A stretch of DNA of 64,000 nt from Piezodorus guildinii. Lineage: Eukaryota; Arthropoda; Insecta; Hemiptera; Pentatomidae. Where the stretch lies: positions 62,366,217-62,430,216 of the forward strand of contig CM041298.1 of NCBI GenBank assembly GCA_023052935.1, written 5' to 3'. Positions 32,257-42,676 of this stretch are shown here, one piece after another (position 1 is the first letter of the stretch; each line of letters opens with the position of its first letter). The translations under genes and the position numbers were made by a program. Under the pieces are notes generated by a model. That model searched no databases. It saw only the letters and a list, made by a program, of their open reading frames with translations, and was not told where the DNA came from.

Positions 32257-32260
<4 letters not shown>
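31434..32260. other. Unassigned DNA
   Basis: Contains a less AT-rich patch near 31890-32010 (ggtgcggacctggcccgagt). No exon-like frame with recognisable motifs on either strand. Confidence 0.35.

Positions 32261-32261
<1 letters not shown>

Positions 32262-32310
<49 letters not shown>
32262..32310. repeat. (TA)n microsatellite
   Basis: About 24 TA units, next to the Helitron relic. Confidence 0.95.
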
Positions 32311-32312
<2 letters not shown>

Positions 32313-33130
32313 AGCAGTTGCCCGCGTCTTCGTCTGCGCCAATTTCAGTTATTATGATCGTGATTAAGAAGTTTTTAAAAGAATATATTTAAAATTACTT
32401 CTACGTAAATTATACTTTTATTTTTATTTTCTTGTGGCAGAAGAACAAACTGATTTTCTCCTCAACCCGATCTTGATAACATCACCGTGTAAAAAGCAGT
32501 CTTGGCGTAAATGGATTCCTACGTGTTTAAATGTTTGTCCCTGTGATTTAAATATTACGGTAAAAAATAACAACGGAAAATTGAATTATTTTAAAATTAA
32601 AATGTAAATCATTGGGATGCGAGGTTAATTTCCTCCGGTTTTTGTACATTTGCCACTGATTCTTCACTTCTATTGGTCGTACCGTGATGATTTATACCCT
32701 AAAGCCTTCCTCGATAAATAAACTATCCAACACAAAAAGAATTTTTGGAAGGAATTAGTCCGGGTAGCGGTCATTAAATGAAACAACTAAATAGTTTCAA
32801 CTATTTTATTGTTTGCCAACGTTTCGACCCCCTTTGTGTGTCTCTCACTGGAAACTCAATTCACCTGGGGTTTCCATTCACCCATCATGCGCCCTGATGA
32901 TGACCCACAAAGGGGGTCGAAACGTTGGCAAACAATAAAATAGTTGAAGCTATTTAGTTGTTTCATTTAATTGACCGCCACCCGGACTAATTCCTTCCAG
33001 TAATTCTCAACGGTCAACTAATTACATCCACAATGATAAAAAGAATTTTTTCATTTCGGACTAGTAGTTTCTGAGATTAGCATTCAAACCAACAAACAAA
33101 CTTTCAGCTTTATAGAATAGTATTAGGATG
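32311..33130 (-). mobile_element. Helitron-type element relic, interrupted
   Basis: Minus-strand translation of 32440-32640 contains RIPMIYILILK, a stop, FNFPLLFFTVIFKSQGQTFK and HVGIHLRQDCF. This is the PIF1/Helitron helicase C-terminus, in which the I(N)KSQGQTF box is motif V/VI. The 3' side (gcccgcgtcttcgtctgcgc at 32321) and the other side (gactagtagtttctgagatt, 33059) look like parts of the same element. The region is split by the insertion at 32747-33037. Stops and lost motifs make it dead. Confidence 0.7.
32734..33050. mobile_element. PLE-like inverted-repeat insertion with hammerhead-like core
   Basis: AAAAAGAATTTTT occurs at 32734-32746 and 33038-33050 as a 13-bp target duplication. 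Between them are 291 bp: an arm of about 92 bp from GGAAGGAATTAGTCCGGGTA, a centre, the inverted arm (three differences), and a one-sided tail of about 38 bp (33000-33037). On the plus strand CTGATGA (32894-32900), a GACCC/GGGTC stem and GAAAC (32919-32923) form a hammerhead-type core. Penelope-like elements are known for inverted terminal repeats with a short extension and for hammerhead motifs, so a small PLE derivative is the best guess. No coding sequence. Confidence 0.7.
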
Positions 33131-33162
33131 CATATATATAATATTTCTCAAGATCATATCTT

Positions 33163-33733
33163 TAACAATCCATCAACTCCCTATACTCAATGACTCCTGC
33201 AATCTAAATCGTCAGTCCACTCCCTCCAAACAATATGGCGCCATTCTGACCTTTAAATTACTACACATTGAACAACAACTTCTGATCATTCCTTTCTTGT
33301 CCGCTCTACTACTCTCTTGAATTCATTACCTACTAATATCCGCCATGCTTCTCCTCTATCATCAATCAAGTTCCAGCTGTTCGAGTACCTGCTATCATCT
33401 CAAACATACGCTCAAGAAGCCTGATATTTCCCATGAAATATCGATTAAAAAAGGAAATTCATTATATATTTTACGTAGTTAATGGATCAATTATTATGAA
33501 TCAGTTTCAATGTCTAGGTTTGTTCAACACATTAATATATCAGAAGTTATTTATTTATTTTACTCTTTCATTGTTTAATTTAATCTAATCTTTTCTTCTT
33601 ATATCATTATGGATAGAAGAATTAATTATAATCCTTTGTTCTGTGGTAAGACACCTTGTATATCTTAATTGTGCATATCAATTGTTCTTATGGGACCCTG
33701 TCCTAGAATAATTTTTTTTGCTATTCTATTATA
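33163..33733 (+). pseudogene. CR1-like LINE C-terminus and 3'UTR, diverged
   Basis: Plus strand reads SVHSLQTIWRHSDL, a stop and then SDHSFLVRSTTLLNSLPTNI, RHASPLSSIKFQLFEYLLSS. This is collinear with the C-terminus of the CR1-like ORF2 at 51.2 kb (IHSLETRSRHSDL, RSFIVRSTTLWNSLPIHIRH). The 3'UTR ends near 33733 with gggaccctgtcctagaataa and a ttctatta tail, as in the 50.8-kb element. Three stops. Inactive. Confidence 0.82.
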
Positions 33734-34734
33734 TATATGTATGTGTGCGTATTCAATGTCAACACGGTCCTTGGGCTCCACGAACTTATTAACAACGCGA
33801 CGGATTTTGATACGGTTTTCACTATAATTTATGTCATTCAGGTTTATAAGTACAATTGCTATGTTTTTAACCGGCTGCTTTTCTAAGGCAGCGGTAGCTT
33901 CAAAAAACTAGCTTACTTACTATATTTAGTCAATATATAAACTATATTTAATGATACCATGGATCTCCTTTCCAAAGGTATCGTGTTTACCAATCCAATA
34001 GGTGGCATGCAGGGTAAGATTAAAGTAAACAAGATTCAATTAATACATTACTATAATTATTAATTTACACATATCATTATATTCACATATTGCCTAAAAC
34101 TCTGATTGAGAATACTGAGGGATTTTTCACTACCTTTGCCATACAATATTACAAATAACAATATACCTTTGAAACACTTAACCGGCTGGCGAAGGTGAAA
34201 TCAGTCTTAGGTCCCCTTTCTTGGCATCATCCTCCAGCTGCTCTCAGAACCCCGACGGCCACCTCCTCTTCTAGTAGATGGAACCCGACTCCTCTAGAGG
34301 ATAAAACTTGACTACCTCTTCGGTTCTTCTCTCTCATTCTCGTCACCTCGGGTGGGCCGAGATGGGATGTGCCCCGGTTGGCGGTATAGCCTTTGTGCTA
34401 TTATTCTTATCTTTTCACCAATCTTAATATTCTTGTTGGCCGCCGATGGGAGGAAACTACCAGAGGTTTCTGGTACCGCTGGGGGGCCCATACCGATGGG
34501 AAATCTAGGGGGCAAGATAAACACCTTTTGATGTTTTGCCGATAAAGGTTCGTTATCATTAATTGTTTAATATTAAAATTATTTAATTATGAACTCGCCT
34601 CAGTATCCTCAATACATTACACAATATACTATCAGTCTTTCTTTAGGCGAGGATTAAAATATTTAAGTAATTTTAAACGATTCAAACTTAGACGAAGAAA
34701 ATATTCGAACCAAACATAAATTTCATATTTGAGT
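33734..34734. other. Unassigned DNA with a GC-rich island at 34200-34530
   Basis: The island (about 330 bp) is strikingly GC-richer than its surroundings. The minus strand is open for 70 codons (MGPPAVPETSGSFLPSA, RPTRGDENEREEPKR), but I do not recognise a family. It could be a mobile-element ORF piece or an untranslated exon. Confidence 0.3.
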
Positions 34735-35253
34735 ATAATTGGCTCACCGGGGGTGCTACTTTGTACCATGCATTTTGCAATTTATTTGAGATTTTCTCAA
34801 AAAAGGCACCAACGATATTAATGTAACTCGCTGTATTAATCTAAATTTTAATGGGCTTTAATATGACATAGATTATATATCAATTGAAACAGCATGAAGG
34901 GGCTTAAATGCCGATAATTTAAATTTTATTCATCTAAAGTACCTTCAATTTTTTAGATTAAAAAAAAATATAATAATAATGCTATTTTTGTGTTTTTGGG
35001 GATAAGAAAAGTAATAAATATGCATTATAAACCGTTGGAAAGCTGCTGATTTTGGACAAATAAAATTATCTTATACACAATATTGTAAAAGTTAACTCAA
35101 GGTGATGAAAAGCCGATAAAACTAAGTTATTAAAAAATTGTTGTAGATAATAATCAATTATTTAACCTTTTTTTATCTATAATTGTATTTAAAAATGCTT
35201 AAATTAATTTCAACAACGGATGTATGGGAAAGTCGTGTGTTGCACGCACCAGA
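34735..35253 (-). mobile_element. HEL copy, 3' end missing
   Basis: From gtgctactttgtaccatgca to the HEL 5' terminus (agtcgtgtgttgcacgcacc). Fairly diverged (for example the ggaggtaagtg block is ggatgtatggg). Confidence 0.75.
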
Positions 35254-35355
35254 TTTATACTTTTACTTAATTTAATATATTTACTGTTTTGTATGTATCG
35301 TGTGAATGTTAAGTATCGCTCAGTATAGAATTGTTTCTGAGAAAAAAAAATTAAT

Positions 35356-35357
35356 AT

Positions 35358-35438
<81 letters not shown>
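35356..35438. repeat. (TA)n microsatellite
   Basis: About 40 TA units between two HEL copies. Confidence 0.95.
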
Positions 35439-35441
<3 letters not shown>

Positions 35442-35603
35442 AAATCACGTAAATTTCTGAATTCTAGTTTTTACCAGGAATATTTAAATGTATATTCTCT
35501 GAGGTTCTCTGATTTCATATGACCAAGTAGCACAAAATAGTCTGTGTGTGTTAAGGTTAGTTCGAAAACGAAATTGTTTTAGTGTTTTACTCAAATTTCA
35601 TTT

Positions 35604-36501
35604 TTACTTTCACTTACTATATATAGTAGGGGAAAGTATTGCGATCGTGAAAATTTTCGAAATCCAGTTTTCAACGGAAATACACATTTTAGGGTCCCCT
35701 GAGTCCAAATAACCAAGTCCCGCAAAAAGGTCTGTGTGTGTGTGTGTGTGGTAACTCCCGGGCGGAAACGGTAAGTCCTAAAAAACTTAAATTTAATATT
35801 TAGGACAAATATACACTCGAGACGTTACAAATCCTTTTTCATCAAAATGAGCTTATCAGAAGAGCCACTTTATCCTATGCATTTTGCACCTTTTTTCGAT
35901 TTTCTCAAAAACGGTTCCGACGATTTTGTTTGATTAAACTCGCTAAATCGATGTAAAATTTAATGGGCTTTAATATCCTGTAGGTTTTATTCTGATTAAA
36001 ATGGTTTGACAAGGCTTAAATGTCGATATTTAAAATTGTCTTCCCCTAAAGTACCTTTAATTTTGTAGATTCAATAAAAATAACTATATCATCTTGTTAC
36101 CACTGATAAAAACAGGTAAATATGTAAGTTGTGCGAATTTAAAAAATAACTAAAGGAGAAAACTGAAAAAAAAATGTTAGTGCAATTTTTTGTTTTTGAA
36201 CATAAGAGCAGTAATATACATGTATGATATACCGTTGGAAAGCTAAAGATTTTAGAAAAAATATTATCTCATACACAAGCATTTAAAAGTTAATAGAAAG
36301 TGATGAAAAGAAGATAAAACTTACTGATTATTTTAGATAATAGTATAATAATTTTTTTAATAAATTACATGTTTCTATAGAAATTAAATTAAATTAATTC
36401 TTTAATAGTTTCACGTATTTTTATCTCTAACAGTATTTGAATATTCTTTCAATGATTTTAAAAATGGAGGTAAGTGAAAGTCGTATGTTGCCCGCACCAG
36501 A
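35604..36501 (-). mobile_element. HEL copy, full length
   Basis: Both termini are present: ttactttcacttactatata at the left and gtcgtatgttgcccgcacca at the right. It has a (TG)n tract at about 35731-35750. The HEL 5' half (higher coordinates) is nearly identical to the copy at 56440-57329, including private variants (aaatgttagtgcaatttttt, gaaaagaagataaaacttac). Confidence 0.85.
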
Positions 36502-37194
36502 TTTTTAAGACATATGATTGTCTTTAATATTTTGTCGATTGTAGTTTATTCATTTATTTCATATGACTCTTTAGAATTTGAATTAAGATTATTTTTTCAT
36601 TATTTAATACGTAATCCAATCCAAATACCTAAGAAAAGAAAAACTGACTGGTAAGTAATAGAATCATACTCTTTAAAATTTATTGAAAACATAAGAAAAT
36701 AATAAATAAAGAAGCGGGGTTAACAAAATCCCGACGAGACCCGAAGTATATCCTACAACGAAATTTCTCTTAAACAGGAAACTTCTTGAAAAGACGAACT
36801 CTCTGTTTATTGTTCCTCTTACTAAACAAAGGAAAGTAAATCTGATTTCAAACTTTATCTATCCTCGAGATGCGGTAGCTTATTGTTGGAAGGTTTGACC
36901 CCAACTGCTTTTGGTGAGGCGATGGTGTAGCGAGATAAGGTGTGGGTTGTATTCTGGTGCAGTAGCTTACGGCACTGCAACATCAAAAGACTAATTTAAA
37001 AAGTGTCCTCTTGTCACGTAGCTCTCCCAGAGGGGAGACTTGTTTATTACGATTTCGCTCTTTTCCCTTCTTCTAGAACCGTTTTCGAGATATTTTTCAT
37101 GGAAGGTTTGCTTGAACGTATCTTTTGGCATATTGCTGATGTTCAAGATTGTTTTTTAAGTAAAATTTCTTTAGACGAGAATTAGGGGTAACTA
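36502..37194. other. Unassigned DNA
   Basis: The 36830-37180 part is less AT-rich. An open frame at 37003-37185 lacks any family signature. Nothing else recognised. Confidence 0.35.
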
Positions 37195-38093
37195 TTGGGT
37201 TGATGCAAAATTAATGCAGGTTTCCTCTATTGCAATATCTTAATTCCAATTGTGTAAACAAAGCTATTCCTAACATTGATCATTATTATACCAAAACAAA
37301 CCTTATCTAATACCCTCTCTTTCACCATGAATTTGTTTAGTAAAATCGTTTTGTTCAGTGTGTTCAAAGGTCTTGAATCGAAAATGTCAAAGTGCGATTT
37401 TCGTCAAATTTATTTTTACGAATTTAAATTAGGGCGCAGCGCTGCGCAAACGGCTCGTAATATTAATGAAGTGTGGGGTCAGGGGGCTATTAATGAGTGC
37501 ACGGTGCAGCGTTGGTTCCAGAAGTTTCGCAGAGGGGATTTCGATCTCGAAGACAAGGAAGGTCGGGGCCGTCATCTTGCTCTGGACAACGACCAGCTGA
37601 GGTCAAAAGTGGAAGAAGACCCAACCAAAACCACACGAGAAATGGCGGCGGAACTCGGAACTCAAAAATTGCAACGTCTTTGCCCAGCATTGATGAATCG
37701 GAAGGGGCCGATCCTGCTCCACGATAACGCCAGACCACACGTTGCACAACCAACGCTTCGACGACTGCACGAGTTGGGCTACGAAGTTCTCCAACATCCG
37801 CCTTATTCACCTGACCTCTCTCCTACAGACTTCCACTTTTTCAGGCATCTGGACAACTTTTTGAGGGAGAAAAATTTTCAAAACCAGGACGACATTGAAA
37901 ATTCTTTTCGTGATTTCATTGAGTCCAGGGATTCGGATTTTTTTTCTGGTGGAATAAGAAAGCTTGTTGAACGTTGGCAAAAGTGCATTGATTCAGATGG
38001 AAATTATTTTGATTAAATATATATGGTTAAAGTAAAGATATGGCGTATTTACAATACCTACTAAAAACCTGCATTAATTTTGCATCAACCCAA
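37195..38093 (+). mobile_element. Internally deleted mariner, perfect 29-bp TIRs
   Basis: An 899-bp element. TIRs are 37195-37223 and 38065-38093, starting TTGGGTTGATGCAAAATTAA, identical 29 of 29. The left flank ends in TA. The right flank begins TC, so the TA duplication is broken on that side. The transposase frame inside is intact across an internal deletion. TIR and protein resemble the cecropia-type mariners (the Hsmar1/SETMAR group). Confidence 0.93.
37384..38016 (+). CDS. Mariner transposase with in-frame internal deletion
   Basis: 210 residues from the ATG that starts MSKCDFRQIYFYEF (37384); an upstream in-frame ATG at 37276 is not homologous and is disfavoured. The N-terminal helix-turn-helix DNA-binding half is present (GRSAAQTARNINE, TVQRWFQKFRRGD, TKTTREMAAELG). 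It is joined at about 37655-37665 directly to the C-terminal catalytic part (NRKGPILLHDNARPHVA, YSPDLSPTDFHFF, RWQKCIDSDGNYFD). About 135 residues, including the first catalytic Asp of the D,D34D triad, are missing against the usual 340-350. It should bind TIRs but not cut. The frame stays open across the junction. Confidence 0.9.
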   Translation: MSKCDFRQIYFYEFKLGRSAAQTARNINEVWGQGAINECTVQRWFQKFRRGDFDLEDKEGRGRHLALDNDQLRSKVEEDPTKTTREMAAELGTQKLQRLCPALMNRKGPILLHDNARPHVAQPTLRRLHELGYEVLQHPPYSPDLSPTDFHFFRHLDNFLREKNFQNQDDIENSFRDFIESRDSDFFSGGIRKLVERWQKCIDSDGNYFD

Positions 38094-38369
38094 TCAATGC
38101 TTTGGATTACATTAATGCAACGAAAACGCTAGTTGTTGTTGTTTTGGTTTTAAGGGCAAAAAACTGCGAGTGGTTATTATTGCCCAAAACATCATCAGAA
38201 GACGATTAACTTACCTATGATGAAGAAAAAAAATTATAATAAATAAAAAAATAAATAATAATAAATAAAAAAATATAAAATAAACAAATAATAAAAAATG
38301 AAATAAAAAAATAAAAATTGTGAGTAAAATATCAACAATTGCGTAAAATAGCCTAAATGTGTTAAATGA
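38094..38369. other. AT-rich simple sequence
   Basis: 38220-38320 is aataaata-type low complexity. It may be the decayed tail region of the adjacent minus-strand LINE fragment. Confidence 0.5.
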
Positions 38370-39290
38370 GGTGATATAAACGAATGTTCTTCACCAATTG
38401 AATGACACCGTCGACGGCCCGATCACTATCGCTCAATGCCTCCGACCCTTTACGTGGTACACAACATTTTACAAATTCCCTACTATAATGAGGACACTCT
38501 TCAAAAATATGACATACTGTGAGAGTCACTTTAGACAGTTTTCATCGAGGTGGATCCCTTCGTGCCATGAGGTGCTCATGAGTGAGACGGCAGTGTTCTA
38601 TCCTCAGGCGGGCCCAGCAGATGATGGTCGGTTTGACATTTTTCAATTTCTTTTTTTTTTAAGAGCGGTCCAAGACTGTTGCCATTCATCTATGATCTTC
38701 GCGTTTATTGGCTGAAACAGCTCAGATGATGAAATAAAAGAGGGCGTTATTTCTTCTAGTGAATGTGCCTCTGTTGCTGCACTGTCGACTTCCTCATTCA
38801 CTGATATTCCGGAATGACTGGGAATCCAAAATAATTTTTTTTTTTTTTTTTTTTATAGTCCTCCAACTGTTTGATTGCGAAGTGGACCTCCTGTACAATA
38901 GGGTTTGCTGAGAGTGGATTGAAAATGGTTCTGATAGCACTGAGCGAGTAAGAACAAATGATTACTGACTTTCCTAATGTTGTTCTAGCTAGATGAACTC
39001 CTTTTAGAATAGCTGTCAATGCGGCAGTAAAAACACTACAAGTACTATCAAGTTTGTACTTGTGAGTTTGGTCGCCGTCTAATACAGCGCACGACGTCGA
39101 TTCAATTGTTTTGGAACCATCGGTATAAATGATTTTGTTATACTGATATTTATGAAGTTCTGCAAGGAAAGTTTGAGATATTTCTTGTGGGGAACACTTT
39201 TTTTTCTTTAGAAACATTTAACATTTCATAATTGACGTGAGGAGGTGACACTGTCCATGATACGCCAGTTCTTTGGGTTGCAACCGGTCC
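38370..39290 (-). pseudogene. Second I-like LINE: RNase H and C-terminus, broken
   Basis: Minus strand reads PPHVNYEMLNVSKKKK, IIYTDGSKTIESTSCAVLDG and STCSVFTAALTAILKGVHLA. After an expanded A run (the T21 at 38838-38858, which shifts the frame) it reads FWIPSHSGISVNEEVDSAAT, then a C-terminal finger-like VCHIFEECPHY. These are the D..(A instead of E)..S..D positions of a decayed RNase H, a family distinct from the intact element at 13.6-19.2 kb. 5' truncated near 39290. Inactive. Confidence 0.78.
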
Positions 39291-39365
39291 TTTTCACATT
39301 ATCCTAATAATAATTGTTTCCTCACATTCCTAGATTATGTTGTGTGACCTTCTATATGTTGATCC

Positions 39366-40073
39366 TCTGACAGGACTTAAATTCCGATATTTTAAATTTT
39401 CTTCTTTTAAAGTACCTTTGATTTTGTAGATTTAAAAAAAATAGGCACATCATCTTATTACCACTGATAATTAACAGCTAAATATGCACGTTGAGCGAAT
39501 TTGATAAAAAACTAAAGGAGAAAACTGAACAAATATTTTTTTTATGAATTTTTTTGTGTTTTTGAACACAACAATAGTAATATAGATGTATAATATACCG
39601 TTGGATAGCTAAAGATTTTAGAAAAATATTATCTGATTCACGGAATTGTAAAGGGTATTAGGGATTGATAAAAATCCGATAAAACTACTGTTGTTTGGGT
39701 TCCCGAAACGGAAAATTCATGTTGACTGCGCTGCAACCTGACGGCTTGTCAATTAAGCACAACGCGCCAATTTTGTTTTTGAACATAAGAACAGTAATAA
39801 GAACGTATAATATACCGTTTGAAAGAGAAATTCTTTAGAAAATATATTATTTTATACACAAGCTTGTAAAATTGAATAAAGAGTGATGAAAAGCCAATAA
39901 AACTAACTGATTATTTTAGATAATAATGTAACAGGGTTTTTAATAAAACACATGCTTCTGTATTAATTAATTATCTAATGGTTTCACTCATTTTTATCTC
40001 TAACTGTATTTGGACATTCTTTAATCGAATTAAAAACGGAGGTAAGTGAAAGTCGTGTGTTGCCCGCGCCAGA
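39366..40073 (-). mobile_element. HEL copy with internal duplication, 3' end missing
   Basis: From gacaggacttaaattccgat to tgttgcccgcgccaga. It carries a private insert (ttgtttgggttcccgaaacg to cacaacgcgcc, about 39692-39770) followed by a second pass over the HEL segment ttttgaacataagaacagta..gataaaactaactg. The same insert occurs in the copy at 42677-43852. Confidence 0.8.
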
Positions 40074-40625
40074 TTTTTTTTAAAACAGATTCTTCTAGAA
40101 AGGATCCTGGGCGATGGACATATCTTGTTCATCACCTATTTATTCACACTTGAAGAGACCGGATTTTTCTTTATCCTTCGACTTTGTAAGAAAATATTTT
40201 ACTATAAAAAGTATAATTATGGAATGTTGGCTTTCTTCAAGGAGGGAGAGAAAGCGAAGGGTGAAAAAGACGTAATATAGGACAGATGAGGGTTGGCAAA
40301 AACAAGAGTGGAGGCCCCGGAGCTGGGAAGTTGTTAGGGTTCCTGGCTAGGCATCAATAAGCCATAAGCTGCCCACAATGCCCGCCTCTTCACAAAAACA
40401 TTTACCGCCCAATTACCCCTCCTTCCTCCGAAGACTTCTCCGGGGCCTCCCTCCTATCAAAATTTCCTCAGTATCGTTTTATGGTCGATCGGGATGAATT
40501 GGAGCAGAATCTTCGAGAGGTATCTCGACCTGCGAAATTTTGAGGTGGAAAATTCTACCGATTAGTAAACCATTTGAGCTCAAATATTCCAGGGAACAAA
40601 ATGTGTAACAATTTTATTCTACAAA
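40074..40625. other. Unassigned DNA
   Basis: 40230-40480 is less AT-rich (gagtggaggccccggagctg), with no recognisable ORF. It may be single-copy host DNA. Confidence 0.35.
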
Positions 40626-41513
40626 TCTGGTGCGCGCAACAAACGACTTTCAATCACCTCCGTTGTTAAAATAAATTTAATAATTTTTAAATCCATTAAA
40701 TAATCCAAATAAATTGCTTAAGAATTAATTATATTGAATTTCAATTGAAACATGTTTTTTAATAAATAATCTATTATATTTTTATCAACAAAAATCAGTT
40801 AGTTTCATCGCCTTTTTATCACTTTCCAATAACTTTTACGATTCCGTGTATTAGACAATATTTTTTCTAAAATCTTTAGATATCCAACGATGTATTATAC
40901 ATCTATACCACTATTCTTGAGTTCAAAAACACAAAAATGGCATTACAAAATATGTTTGCACTGTTCTCCTTTAGTTGTTTATCAAATTAGCTCAACCTGC
41001 ATATTTAGCTGTTATTTATCAATGCTAATAAGATGATCTGCCTAATTTTTTTAAATCCAATAAATAAAAAGTACTTTAGAGGAAGACAATTTAAAATATC
41101 GGCATTAAAGCCCTGTCAGACTATTTCAATCAGAATTAAACCTACATCATATTAGAGCCCATTAAATATTATATCGATATAGGGAGTTTAATAAAAATCG
41201 TTTATGCCGTTGGTATGGCAAAATGCATGGTATAAATTAGCTCTTCTGGTCAGCTGATTTTGATGAAAAAGTTTTTGTAACATCTCGGGTGTATATTTGT
41301 CTGAAATATAAAATTTCAGTTTCACAGGACGTTTCGTTTTTGGCCAGGAGTTACCCAACACACACACATACACACACACACACACAAACCTTTTTGTCAT
41401 TTTGACTCAGGGGACCCTAAAACGTATTTCCGGTGAAAACTGTAATTCGAAAATTTTCGCGATTGCAATACTTTCCCTCGCAATATATTTCATATATAGG
41501 TAAGTGAAACTAA
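40626..41513 (+). mobile_element. HEL copy, full length
   Basis: Starts TCTGGTGCGCGCAACAAACG and ends ggtaagtgaaactaa, with an (AC)n tract at 41360-41387. The 3' palindrome is a variant (caatatatttcatatatagg). Confidence 0.82.
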
Positions 41514-41646
41514 AATTTGAAATTCATGATAACGTACTTTCAGTATGATTAAAGAAAAAGAGGCGAATATATTCAATTTAATAGATGATTTAATAATAAT
41601 TTAAAAAATGTCAACTCTTCCCAATCAGTACTTAGTATGTTTTTTC

Positions 41647-42056
41647 CCTTCACTTACCTATAAATGAGATATATTGTCACGAAAAGTATTGCGATCGTGA
41701 AAATTTTCGAATTCCAGTTTTCGACGAAAATACATGTTTTGGGTCCCTGAGTCCAAATGACCAAGTTCCACAAAAAGGTCTGTGTGTGTGTGTATGTGGT
41801 AAGGCTAGCACGAAAACGAAAAGTCATACATAAGTGATATTTTATATTTACGTCAACTATAAGCCCGAGGTATTATAGCAAATTTTTCATCAAAATCAGC
41901 AGACCAGGAGTGGAACTTAGTATAATGCATTTTTCACCTTTTTACTGTTATCACAAAAACAGCTCCAATGATTTTGATTAAACTCAGTTTATAAATGTGA
42001 AATCTAATGGGCTTTAATATGAAATTAGTCTCATTTCAATTGAAATAATCTCTCAG
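41647..42056 (-). mobile_element. HEL copy, 3' part only
   Basis: Begins cttcacttacctataaatga, has ttgcgatcgtgaaaattttc and a short (TG)n, and stops where repeat D begins at 42057. It lies head to head with the copy ending at 41513. Confidence 0.75.
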
Positions 42057-42235
42057 GGCTATTCTAGAGTATAGACACCCTCTTGGGGCAGACCTAGTCT
42101 CTAAAAGTGAGTACCCAAAAAGTGGGGAAAAACCAGGCGGCTGTGAGTGATCTCTGCTTAATAACTTTATATTACATCCGTTGGCCAAGAGAAAGTACGA
42201 ATTTCTGTATGTACTGAGCCCAAGACCATTCATGG
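42057..42235 (+). repeat. Dispersed repeat D, copy 3
   Basis: gtgagtacccaaaaagtggg, gaaaaaccaggcggctgtga and agtacgaatttc match 2165-2330. It replaces the rest of the HEL copy, as if inserted in it or joined by a deletion. Confidence 0.6.
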
Positions 42236-42284
42236 GTTTTAGTGATAGAGGATTACTTTTTTATTTATTATTATTATTTTTTTT

Positions 42285-42625
42285 ATTGCAATTTTTCTGG
42301 GCTTTGCCAGACTATTTACCTACTCGGACCATTGTCAAGGGCTAGACAAAAAATACTTAACTATATTTAAGAATCTTCTGATGATACTGGCTTTACCAAG
42401 GTGAACTGCTTTCTGGCCTGCCAGAATACTTTTGGACAGCTTTAAGTTTTTAATTGCTAGAATAGTGCAGTCTGGAATGAGATCGTTTCATGAAATAATT
42501 ATCGGGTATACCTTGATATGCTCCAGCCTATAGAGCTGAAGCAGTTTCTGGCACAGATCTTGATATTTTCGTATTTTCTCTGCAATAGTTTTGTCATCAT
42601 TTGGGACAGCAATATCAATAACAGT
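42285..42625 (-). pseudogene. LINE C-terminal remnant of another type
   Basis: Minus strand reads [20 protein letters not shown], then [20 protein letters not shown] and, after one stop, AIKNLKLSKSILAGQKAVHL. The VIDIAVP..EK..KYQDL pattern is common in the C-terminal region of LINE-derived proteins in arthropods and other animals, possibly restriction-like-endonuclease types. The T-rich stretch at 42260-42295 would be its tail. Clade not assigned. Confidence 0.5.
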
Positions 42626-42676
42626 CGCATTTCACATTTTTATCTATTTATTTATTAATCTATATTATTATTATTA

